Shown: piece after piece, positions 18,920-26,331 of the stretch
Position numbering within the stretch: position 1 is the first letter of the stretch
How the letters are laid out: each line of letters starts with the position of its first letter
Assembly: GCA_003427395.1 (NCBI GenBank)
Contig: BFEA01000129.1
Location: 1,530,191 to 1,559,893, forward strand
Origin: Chara braunii
Taxonomy: Eukaryota > Streptophyta > Charophyceae > Charales > Characeae
Length of the DNA: 29,703 nt
Direction: 5' to 3'
The notes under the pieces: model-generated
Databases searched by the model: none
Told to the model about the DNA's origin: nothing
What the model saw: only the letters and a program-made list of their open reading frames with translations
Made by a program: the position numbers and the translations under genes

Positions 18920-19442
18920 GCCCCTCGAGCATTTCCAGAAGCCGCTTGCAGATCGCTTGGTGCGGCATCAATTCAATGAGGAAAGGCAGTTGCGGTATGA
19001 CATTCAGCAGGTGAACGTGCCAGCGCCCGGGGTTGCTGATCTGGCGGCGTACTCGTTACTTTGCGATCGGCTGACGTATGCGGGGGTGTACGTGGACGTG
19101 ACGCAGTTGCCCGGGCGGGAGACGACTCTAGTGTTCATCGAGTTCCGCGCGCTCCAGGTGGCACCCAACTTCGTGCATAGCGTCGCCACCTTTATCGATG
19201 ACTTAACGATCCTGCCACCGCCGAGTCGGGAGCTAGCGCGAAGTTTTGTGCGCGAATACGCGGTGCAGGCGGCCAGATCGGTGGCCAGAGTGCAAGGACG
19301 GGGGGGACACCGATTCACAGCCCACGAAACGCTGCTGCGCAGGGCAGAGGACGGACCGATNGCGTTGGTGCCGCAGCTCCCCGCGCTTCTTCCTCCCGCT
19401 GCCCCTCTCAACTTCCAAGCTCTTCCCCCTGCCCCGTACTAA
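18894..19442 (+). CDS. Retrotransposon accessory ORF A (unrecognised, 182 aa)
   Basis: Starts at ATG 18894 inside the integrase tail, in another frame, and ends at TAA 19440-19442 directly abutting the next ATG. It sits where env or other accessory genes lie in some LTR elements. There is no signal peptide or membrane segment, so it does not look like an envelope protein. The middle (VYVDVTQLPGRETTLVFIEF, then ...SVATFIDDL...PPPSRELARSFV) suggests two beta strands followed by a helix. One codon contains the N at 19361. A GTA-like or other enzyme motif was not found. No family recognised. Confidence 0.55.
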   Translation: MNHRQPEHEPLEHFQKPLADRLVRHQFNEERQLRYDIQQVNVPAPGVADLAAYSLLCDRLTYAGVYVDVTQLPGRETTLVFIEFRALQVAPNFVHSVATFIDDLTILPPPSRELARSFVREYAVQAARSVARVQGRGGHRFTAHETLLRRAEDGPXALVPQLPALLPPAAPLNFQALPPAPY

Positions 19443-19805
19443 ATGCCTCCCTTCTTCTCATACACCACTCTCCCCTATCAACTCACGGAGGGCCCTTATC
19501 CTATGCGCGAGTTCTCGGAGTATCTAGTGGAGCTAACTGACGTGGAACCGCTGCCCTTCACAGACGAAGACGCGTGGGAGTTGCACCGTGCGTTGTACAA
19601 GTCGGTGGCGTTGGGGATGTTCCGATTCTTCGTGGATCACGAAGACCACTGCATCGGGGAGCACTTCGTCGTCTACTACATCATCACACGGCCCAAGCCA
19701 GCGCAGAAGGAGGGGACGGTGGCGCTGTACCCATTCGCCCAGCTCCAGACGATCGATCCGGGATTGTTGGAGCTCATACATCTTGAGCTCCTCTCCATTG
19801 CGTAA
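19443..19805 (+). CDS. Retrotransposon accessory ORF B (unrecognised, 120 aa)
   Basis: The ATG follows the stop of ORF A with no gap and in the same frame. It encodes an acidic, globular-looking protein: FTDEDAWELHRALYKSVALG (helix), FRFFVDHEDHCIGEHFVVYY and TVALYPFAQL (strands), then DPGLLELIHLELLSIA (helix). No transmembrane segment, zinc motif or known domain. Its strand-loop-strand-helix pattern resembles ORFs A and D. It ends in TAA 19803-19805, after which the same frame stays open as ORF C. Confidence 0.5.
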   Translation: MPPFFSYTTLPYQLTEGPYPMREFSEYLVELTDVEPLPFTDEDAWELHRALYKSVALGMFRFFVDHEDHCIGEHFVVYYIITRPKPAQKEGTVALYPFAQLQTIDPGLLELIHLELLSIA

Positions 19806-20342
19806 GTGATCGCGAGCGAGGAAGAGGAAATCCAGCCACGATTGCGGACGGCGACGGCCCCGCGGAGAACGTACAACGCGGTCATCATCCCGGATTTCAT
19901 TGCGCAGCGCGCGGAGAGGTTGGAAGACTTCCCGGAGGAAAAGCCGTTGCGGCCTCCCTCGTCGTATCCCCGACCGGCGCCACCCAAGGCCCCGAAGAAG
20001 ACGCCGAAGAGGAGGAGACGCCATCCGTCGCCAGGAGCGCAAGGCAGCAGAATCAGTGGTGGCGAGGAGGTGATTCAGCCCGCCCGTACGCGAAGTCTTG
20101 ACCCCGCGCCTGGGAGTGTGGCGACGCTCATTAAGGCAAGTGTTGTGCCATCGCCGCCCTTCCCGCGTGTGCCCGATCTCAATCTTGATGGAGCCGGGCC
20201 ATCAGCAGCAGCAGCAGTCCAGGGAGGAAGCCGAATGGGAATACCGGATCCCATATCCAGACCCCCCGTCCTCGCGGGACCTCTCCGCTCCCGCCAGCCA
20301 CCCCGGGTTGCCCCGGTCATTGACATTAGCAGTTCCTCTTAG
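19806..20342 (+). CDS. Retrotransposon accessory ORF C (basic, proline-rich, 178 codons)
   Basis: Continues the ORF B frame after its stop. The first codon is GTG and no early ATG exists, so it may be the 3' part of a longer product rather than an independent gene. The sequence is low-complexity: acidic at the start, then Pro/Arg/Lys-rich with a nuclear-localisation-like KKTPKRRRRH. It looks disordered. No domain recognised. Confidence 0.4.
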   Translation: MIASEEEEIQPRLRTATAPRRTYNAVIIPDFIAQRAERLEDFPEEKPLRPPSSYPRPAPPKAPKKTPKRRRRHPSPGAQGSRISGGEEVIQPARTRSLDPAPGSVATLIKASVVPSPPFPRVPDLNLDGAGPSAAAAVQGGSRMGIPDPISRPPVLAGPLRSRQPPRVAPVIDISSSS

Positions 20343-20373
20343 CCGGACGGTCCATCCAACAGAGGTGGATTTC

Positions 20374-20820
20374 ATGGTGGAGCCCACCACCATCCGGCTC
20401 GAGGCCATCGCGGGGGCGCCACGCCCTGATCCGGCGTGGGAGCCATATCAGACACCCCCTTTTCAAGGGTGTATTGAGGCGCGATTGGCTGGGAGGCTCA
20501 TCTCCGAGACCGGGCAGCGTCCCAATGTGATGTACCACTTCCTTGTCTTCGCGGCGCAAAAGCGGGAGCGGCGGCCTTACACCGAGACTCATGTGGTGAT
20601 GACGGGTCCAGGGCCCCGATCGGTGCGCAAGCGGGTGGTGCGAGNGGTGGCGGATCTGGCGCCACATGTCCTGTCTCATGTGTCGGGGGCCTTCCTCTAT
20701 CCCTCCTTCGTCCAGCACCACTTCCATGAGGAAGATGCGCCGACGACTCCCGAGGCAATGGACACTTTTCTTCCACCTATTCCGCCCCCTCTCAATCCCG
20801 ACATCGATCACTTTCTCTGA
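20374..20820 (+). CDS. Retrotransposon accessory ORF D (unrecognised, 148 aa)
   Basis: Begins at ATG 20374, in +1 frame relative to ORF C. This frame is open upstream to 20098, overlapping ORF C, so a frameshift fusion is possible. Features: RLISETGQRPNVMYHFLVFAAQ, TETHVVMTGPGPRSVRKRVV and a C-terminal proline-rich FLPPIPPPLNPD. It shows the same strand-loop-strand-helix pattern as ORFs A and B. It contains the N at 20645 and ends at TGA before the pyrimidine-rich 3' region. Function unknown. Confidence 0.5.
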   Translation: MVEPTTIRLEAIAGAPRPDPAWEPYQTPPFQGCIEARLAGRLISETGQRPNVMYHFLVFAAQKRERRPYTETHVVMTGPGPRSVRKRVVRXVADLAPHVLSHVSGAFLYPSFVQHHFHEEDAPTTPEAMDTFLPPIPPPLNPDIDHFL

Positions 20821-20948
20821 TCACCCTCGTCTACCTCTCCCCTGCTCTCTCCTTCTCCTTCTCTTTATCGTCTTCTTCTCCTATCTCCAAAGCTCGCGCG
20901 TGGAGACACACTGTGTATTAAACAAAAATAAAATAAAATAAAAAATTA

Positions 20949-20988
20949 CCGATCGGGCCAGCTGTCGATGAAGGGGCCGCCCGATCGG
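20949..20988 (+). other. Hairpin 1 before the 3' LTR
   Basis: A 10-bp perfect stem (20949-20958 with 20979-20988) closes a 20-base loop containing CAGCTG and CGATGAAG. It is nearly identical to hairpin 2 except that the outer two base pairs differ on both sides, which keeps the pairing. Confidence 0.75.
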
Positions 20989-21047
20989 ATGTATACTATG
21001 GGAGGAGGCGATAGAGGATGCAGGATGCATCCACGTAGATTAGGGAG

Positions 21048-21087
21048 ATGATCGGGCCAGCTGACGATGAAGAGGCCGCCCGATCAT
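21048..21087 (+). other. Hairpin 2 before the 3' LTR
   Basis: A 10-bp perfect stem (21048-21057 with 21078-21087) and a 20-base loop, exactly 99 bases after hairpin 1. The loop differs from that of hairpin 1 at two positions. An RNA structure in the 3' untranslated part of the element is likely. No obvious polypurine tract adjoins the 3' LTR. Confidence 0.75.
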
Positions 21088-22326
21088 CCAAGATATGATG
21101 ACATCAGCAGTCGGGAGACTGCTAATTTTCTGGAACCCCCTGCGTATCACAGATGTGATAAGCTCAGACCCGTACCGCGCGGCTTTCCGTATCCTTGAGG
21201 AAAAATCCCACGAAAGCCTTGAAGTACGGATGCGGACAGCAAGGGGTTTTTCTTTCTTTTCGCTTTTGTTTTCTTTTCGAAACGGCTTTTTCATTTTGTT
21301 TGGCTAATAACTCCCGCGCGGGCGAATAGCGGCCGCGGCATGGAAACCAAGAAACGGGTGCGGTTGGGACTTCTTACATTTTTGCGCGCGCACGCCTCAG
21401 CTCCGATTTCTTCGCGCATCTCGCATTCCCGTTTCTTGCTTTGCATCCCCGCGCCATCTTCCTTTCTTGCTGCGTGCGCTTCCCTCAGGACGGACTCTTC
21501 GTCTTCCCCTACGCCAAGCTTGATCCTTACCCCGTCTTCCTCCGCGAAGTGATTGGCTACGTAGTTGGGATGCTCGGATCAAGGTGGAGAGCGGAAAACC
21601 GCGCACTTGAACGAACACCCCAATCACGTAGTACCATGCAACCCCGCGGGTCAAGCCCTCTAACTCCCCACCGTTTTTCTGTCCTGCTCATCTACAACCC
21701 GCGCCGCCCGCAGCTCGCGCGGACAACCCGCCGCCTCCCTCGCTATAAATTCGCGCAGCCCTCTCCTCTCTCTCTCTTTTATCTAGGCTGCAATGCTGCG
21801 CGAGCTATGCGCGGAAGTCCGCGGCACCGAACAGGCTCGACGAGCCCAAGGACGGGCGGAGTGACGACGTGGGGTGGGCCCGCGGTAGTCTCGGGGCGAA
21901 GCAGTCGGAGGGACTGAGCAGTGGTGGGGATTGGACACCAGGCCCGGCAGGGCCTTGTGGCTATGGTGGGCGGTGGTCTTGGGAGATTTTGAAGACTGCG
22001 CCTGAGGGCGGCAGTTAATTGAAATTTTTGTGTACAAGAAGGACTCGCTTTTATCTCCATTGCTGCTTTGTCCATGCATGTCGTGTGTGTGAAGCCCCGA
22101 GTGATGGGAGCTGGTCGTGCGCATGAGTGATGTCGAAGGTCTATGGATGATTAGATGTTCTGTCAAGGGTTGTTGATTGCATGCATGTATGTGTGTATGT
22201 ACTTGTCCGGGCGGGGACGGGGAAACTGAACTGGGGAGGGCCGTCTGCTTAGGAGTACGAGTGTGTCGATCCTGTTGTTCCCCTCCCCTCCGTGTTTTTT
22301 CCTGCGCGCACGCGCAGTCTCGGCGT

Positions 22327-22328
<2 letters not shown>

Positions 22329-22405
<77 letters not shown>
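22329..22405. repeat. (CT)n tract within the 3' LTR
   Basis: 77 bases of pure CT repeat, the counterpart of 11681-11761. The small length difference is normal microsatellite slippage since insertion. Confidence 0.95.
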
Positions 22406-22406
<1 letters not shown>

Positions 22407-22879
22407 AGCGCCTTCCTTTTTGTACTGATAGTCATCACTTTTGAACTCCTCGTCCCTGTCCCGGTGACGTCAACCGCTTGCGTCGGCGCGGACGGTCGAC
22501 GCCCCCGCGAGGGGAAGAATGCTTCGATTTCACCATCTTCCTCCGACGCACTAACTTAGAGAGAGAAGGTTGCATCGAGTGATGTATGGAGTCGATGTTG
22601 GTTCGGATGACCGGGAGCGCGGGATCTTGCCCGTGTTTATCACGTACCTCCGATCGTCTCATCTCGCTACCGACCTTCCCCATCACATATGACGACATCG
22701 TCTACTGCGATGCGGACGTACGGCGCGCGCTGAGGCGAACGGAGCAAGTGTGTTGGCGAGACCTGCCTCAGGCTTGTGATATAAGGGGGAACGGGTTTGT
22801 CTTGATTGATCGTTTTGATTCCCCGACTCTCATCTTGCCATATACGGGTTTAACTGTGTTGCCCTGGTCGGCCGCTCAT

Positions 22880-22889
22880 GCCACGTGGC
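22880..22889. promoter_or_regulatory. G-box palindrome in the 3' LTR
   Basis: GCCACGTGGC, the high-affinity plant G-box bound by bZIP and bHLH factors, lies inside the segment missing from the 5' LTR. It is 1.1 kb past the TATA box. Its use as a control site is unproven. Confidence 0.35.
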
Positions 22890-23636
22890 GTCCGCGGTTT
22901 GATTGTCGCTGGTGTCGCCAGGGGGACTCGTGTTCTTGGTGGCGCTTGGTCCTGGGGTACGAGGGAGCGACACGTTTCCCCGAGCTCTCCCGTAATGCGG
23001 GGGCGCTGCCCGCGCAATTTCGAATTCGGATGCCGGCGAGTCCTCCCGCCGTTTCACCCTCTCGGAACCTTCCGCGCGGACTTTGCGAGTCCGACGCCGA
23101 GGCTTGAAGATCTCGAACCAACCACCTCTACAGCAAAAACCCGATGGTCCAGTCACTTCGTGAGGCCGATGATGGGGCCGGAAGGCTTCGAACCCACTAC
23201 CTATCCCCCAAGCCCGTGACGGCCAGAGTTCGGTCTTCCGCCGCCATGGCCCTCTCCCCTTGAGGCCTTTTTCCGTCCTGATACACGACGGTAATTCGTT
23301 TTCGCGGAAACCCTTCTGATTTTATCGTTTCGAAGTGATCCGACGCCCACAGGACTTGCCCACGACACTTCGACTCCGGGGTAACCTCTGGCACGAAACG
23401 AGAGCCTCCCGTTCCGTCCGGGAGACTCAACCCCTACGGCCAAAAATCCTCGGCCACGCCCCTCCTAGAACTCTGATCGGCGACCCAGTACGGGAAGCTG
23501 TGAGGGGACGTGAGGTTGCGTATCACATGCCGCGCTCAAGAAATGGCCAGTTTCTAGAGTAGTGGAGCGAGACCCCAAGTGTAGCAGACAGACACCCCTA
23601 GCTCAGTTCGTGCACCCATGAACTGTTGAAATACAG

Positions 23637-23778
23637 AGAGCATCATTGATCTGACCGGCCTTAGGTAATTCATTCAGAATCGCTTTCATGACATCCAGAT
23701 TCGAACTCCGGTCTGTGTTTCAACAGTGCATGGTTCTACCAACGGGTCTTGTACCAACTAGACCCTTTGGTGCCGCCG
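23637..23778 (-). mobile_element. tRNA-derived SINE, copy 2 of the 27.0-kb family
   Basis: On the minus strand an A-box-like TCTAGTTGGTACAAGAC (about 23748-23764) and a B box GAGTTCGAATCTGG (about 23696-23709) flank an anticodon-arm-like ACTGTTGAAACACAG. The body then matches the 27185-27245 copy (ATGTCATGAAAG..., TGAATTACCTAAGGCCGGTCAG..., CAATGATG). The tail past 23637 is not A-rich here, so the copy may be truncated. Confidence 0.65.
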
Positions 23779-23854
23779 CCTTGTCTCTTGTGCATGTAGA
23801 GAGTACGGGAGCGAGGCCAATTGGATGGACAGGCCTTGGTAGCTTGGTTTCAAA

Positions 23855-23978
23855 GGGCCTCGCCACACAGGCTGTCGAAATGTGCAAAACGAGAATGAAC
23901 TTGCCGCTAGAACATGGCCAGATGCCCCTTGCACATTTTTGTCGTTTTCACGTTTCGAAAGCTTGTGTGGCGAGGCCC
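23855..23978. mobile_element. 124-bp MITE (GGGCCTCGCC family) with AAA target duplication
   Basis: The ends GGGCCTCGCCACACAGGCTG and the inverted right end match over 30 bases with three mismatches. Flanks are AAA (23852-23854) and AAA (23979-23981). Nearly half of the element is TIR. It is an internally shortened relative of the 409-bp element at 7891. Confidence 0.85.
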
Positions 23979-24196
23979 AAAGTCTCGGAGAGCCATCAAG
24001 CGGGACGTCATCAGTCCGGGAAGCGGGACTGAAGCCCTGGATGGACCATCCCCCATCCGCCGAATTTTTAATTTTTTTAATTTTTTTTAATCGCCGAAAA
24101 TTCTGCGTGAATCCCGACACCATCTGTCGTGATGCAATTTAAATGCTGGTCGCATGGCGAGCAGTGCAACTACGCCCTGTTAGGCGTCCAAACTTC

Positions 24197-24486
24197 TGCG
24201 ACTATTTATTCCCTTCTTACCATTCCGAGTTTCATTCATTCTTCACTTCTCAGTGCACGTGAATATCGTCAGCTCTCTCCCTCCCTCCTCCTCCTCCTCC
24301 TCCTCCTCCTCCTCCTCCTCCGCTGCTGCTGCCGATGACGACGGCCCTAGGACCTGCCATAGCTGCCATCGCCGTTTCTTCTCGTTCCTCCTTTTCTCCG
24401 AGTGGCAATTTAACAGCGTGCGCCAAACTACCTCTTATTCGCTTTCGTACTGAGGTCGAATAACAGGCGCGGTTGCGCCTCTACCA
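24197..24486 (+). promoter_or_regulatory. Putative promoter/5' leader of the LDLa gene
   Basis: A TATA-like TATTTAT lies at about 24203-24209. Downstream are a pyrimidine-rich region, a (CTC)n tract (about 24285-24321) and a CTG run. No upstream coding exon was seen. The start of transcription is not determined. Confidence 0.3.
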
Positions 24487-26097
24487 ATGACCTCCTCCTC
24501 CTCCTCCTCCTCCTCCTCCTCCTCCTGCTTCTCCTCCTCTTCTTCTGCCTTGATGGGAAGAAAGAGAGCGGGCGTCGCTCTTCTATCACACCAATCATGG
24601 CTTGGCACGGCAGTGCTGTTCCTCTTTCTTGCTGCGGACAGTTGTCACAGTGCCTTTGCGAAGTATCCTGCGGGAGTCAAGTCATCGCTACCTGAGGAGT
24701 CCAATGGCGTCAAGGACGGGCGGCACAGGTTCTACTGCTTCCGCGGGTTCAAGAGGTGCATGAGCGGCATCGAGCAGTGTATCAAGCCGGAGCAAGAGTG
24801 CGACGGCGTGGAGGACTGCGCTGACGGGTCGGATGAGGGTATAGATAGATGCAAGTCCTTTGACTGCGTGGCTACGCACAGGTACACGTGTCCGAGTGGG
24901 AGGATATGTATGAACAGGTCGTTAAGCAGTGGTGTGTGGCGACATGCTGTCTACGCGGATGCGTACACTCGTTCTCTGTGCGACGGTGTGAAGGACTGTG
25001 CGGACGGATCAGATGAGGACCCCCAGTTCTGCGCGTCGTACGACTGCAACACGGACGTGCCGCACACGCCGCTGCGAACCGGTCCGCCTGCCCGAGGTTA
25101 CGTACCTACTGTGCGACGACGACGCTGCCCGGGCGGCAAGGGCGGGTGTTTAACCCAGGCGCAGCTGTGCGACGGCGTTGTCGATTGTGTCGCCGATGGC
25201 GGAAGCGACGAGAACGACGAGTACTGCAAGACGCGCGGATGCTCCCCTTCTACTTGGTACTCCTTGTTTCAATGCTTGAGCGGCAGGTGCATCAAAAGCC
25301 AGCTTGTGTGTGACGGTACCAAGGATTGCCCCGAAGGCGATGACGAAGGGAAGTTCTGCGAGAAGATGGACTGTCCGTCCGATCGGGTCAAGTGTGCGGG
25401 CGGGGGAAACCGGACGTGCATTCTGGGGAGTCAGGTGTGCGACGGAGTGGAAGACTGCCCGGCGGGGACGGACGAAAAGCAGTGCGGCTGCACTTCTTTC
25501 AAGCTGTGCGACGGTGTGAAGGAGTGCAGGGACGGGTCCGACGAGGACCCCAGCCTCTGTCGCACATACAACTGCTCTGACGGGGAGGTCAAATGCAAGG
25601 ACGGCGTCACTTGCGTCAGCCAAAGATCTCTCTGCGATGGAGCGAAGGACTGCCCGGACAAATCGGACGAAGATCCTGCCTTCTGCCGCAAGCAGCACGA
25701 CTGCTCATCAGCAGCAGCAGCTATGGTGAAGTGCCCGGGGTCGGAGTACGTGTGGTGTACGTACGCCATCAGCCTGTGCAACGGCGGTGCGGGGGACTGC
25801 TACGGGGAAGAGGACGAGAAGCCGGAGTTTTGCAATTCCGACAAAGCACGCAACCAGCTGGCTGCGGTCGGGCGCATCAGTTGCCATCGTAACATGACCC
25901 AGTTTATTCCTGGGCGTTATTGCGACGGGAAACGGGACTGCCCTAATGGGAGTGACGAGAGGCATGGGTTCTGCAAGCGGTACAAATGCCCCGAAGGCCA
26001 AGTGAAGTGCTATGGCAAGTGGTGTGTCACCGGACGCCGGTGCGACGGCGAACGCGACTGCCCGGACGGCTCAGACGAGAATGGCTGCAGCACCTAG
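24487..26097 (+). CDS. Secreted multi-LDL-receptor class A repeat protein
   Basis: Single open frame of 536 codons without an intron. The first ATG encodes a poly-Ser stretch made by a (TCC)n repeat. The second Met (24553) starts a better signal peptide: basic MGRKR, hydrophobic WLGTAVLFLFLAA, then a likely cleavage near CHSAFA. About ten Cys-rich LDLa modules follow (residues ~82-534), most ending in the calcium-binding pattern CDG-x2-DC-x-DGSDE with six cysteines. Module 6 is short (it lacks its first part), module 8 is degenerate (CNGGAGDCYGEEDE), and modules 2 and 3 carry long inserts. No transmembrane segment, EGF or beta-propeller unit appears, so it is probably a soluble extracellular ligand-binding protein. 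LDLa modules bind basic ligands via a Ca2+-held acidic loop; the partner here is unknown. The poly-Ser start may be untranslated. Confidence 0.88.
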   Translation: MTSSSSSSSSSSSCFSSSSSALMGRKRAGVALLSHQSWLGTAVLFLFLAADSCHSAFAKYPAGVKSSLPEESNGVKDGRHRFYCFRGFKRCMSGIEQCIKPEQECDGVEDCADGSDEGIDRCKSFDCVATHRYTCPSGRICMNRSLSSGVWRHAVYADAYTRSLCDGVKDCADGSDEDPQFCASYDCNTDVPHTPLRTGPPARGYVPTVRRRRCPGGKGGCLTQAQLCDGVVDCVADGGSDENDEYCKTRGCSPSTWYSLFQCLSGRCIKSQLVCDGTKDCPEGDDEGKFCEKMDCPSDRVKCAGGGNRTCILGSQVCDGVEDCPAGTDEKQCGCTSFKLCDGVKECRDGSDEDPSLCRTYNCSDGEVKCKDGVTCVSQRSLCDGAKDCPDKSDEDPAFCRKQHDCSSAAAAMVKCPGSEYVWCTYAISLCNGGAGDCYGEEDEKPEFCNSDKARNQLAAVGRISCHRNMTQFIPGRYCDGKRDCPNGSDERHGFCKRYKCPEGQVKCYGKWCVTGRRCDGERDCPDGSDENGCST

Positions 26098-26167
26098 GCG
26101 AGTGACGCAAGGAAATCGAATAGCAGCCACGTACGACGAAGCATTGGCGACAGAGCAAGTCGGAGGC

Positions 26168-26331
26168 CTGCGCTGATGGGAGTGACGAGAGGCATGGGTG
26201 GGTTCTGCAGGGGGTACAAATGCCCCGAAGGGCAGAGTCAAGTGCCACGGCAAGTGGTGTGTCACCGGACGCCGGTGCGACGGCAAACGCGCCTGCCGGG
26301 ACGGCTCAGACAAGGAAGCCTGCAGCGTGTA
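26168..26331 (+). pseudogene. Broken tandem copy of the last LDLa module
   Basis: Closely matches 25937-26097 (AATGGGAGTGACGAGAGGCATGG..., ...GTGTGTCACCGGACGCC...) but has a 4-base and a 1-base insertion that shift frame, and ends in TAG at a comparable place. The separating ~70 bases are unrelated. It is best explained as a tandem duplication of the gene's 3' end that then decayed. Splicing to it as an alternative end is possible but unsupported. Confidence 0.75.

Larger units (their letters stand above)
21154..23516 (+). repeat. 3' LTR (about 2.36 kb; element extends to 23527)
   Basis: Aligns with 10506-12831 from TGTGATAAGCTCAG to GTGAGGT. It has the same TATA box (21744-21750), a CT tract at 22329-22405 and TGACGTCA at 22465-22472. 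It carries about 42 bases near 22855-22896 that the 5' LTR lacks, including a G-box. An extra TGCGTATCACA (23517-23527) follows before the TGCC target duplication. Confidence 0.92.
10506..23527 (+). mobile_element. Ty3/gypsy LTR retrotransposon (~13 kb), degenerate
   Basis: Two near-identical direct repeats of about 2.3 kb bound an internal region with a tRNA-iMet primer-binding site, gag, protease, RT-RNase H, integrase and extra 3' ORFs. The order PR-RT-RH-IN places it in Ty3/gypsy. The element begins TGTGATA and ends TATCACA, an inverted 7-mer, flanked by TGCC at 10502-10505 and 23528-23531. A 4-bp duplication is within the LTR-element range. Coding is broken by stops and frameshifts, and the LTRs differ by scattered substitutions and a ~42-bp indel, so it is not a fresh insertion. 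Two single N positions (19361, 20645) are assembly ambiguities. Confidence 0.93.
10036..23575. mobile_element. GGGTCTCGC-family MITE split by the LTR retrotransposon
   Basis: The left end at 10036 reads GGGTCTCGCTCCACTACTCT. The matching inverted right end closes at 23575 on the far side of the retrotransposon. Flanks are CAA at 10033-10035 and CAA at 23576-23578. Taking out 10506-23527 and one TGCC leaves about 514 bp, very close to the intact 523-bp relative at 6313-6835. An inner inverted pair (CGCTCCACTTACTCTA at 10128-10143 and its inverse at 10485-10500) may mark a further nested element. The real MITE sequence is 10036-10505 plus 23532-23575. Confidence 0.85.

Noticed and set aside
18894-20820. 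Envelope gene of a retrovirus-like element
   Set aside because: There is no signal peptide, transmembrane segment or furin-like/fusion region in any of the four ORFs.
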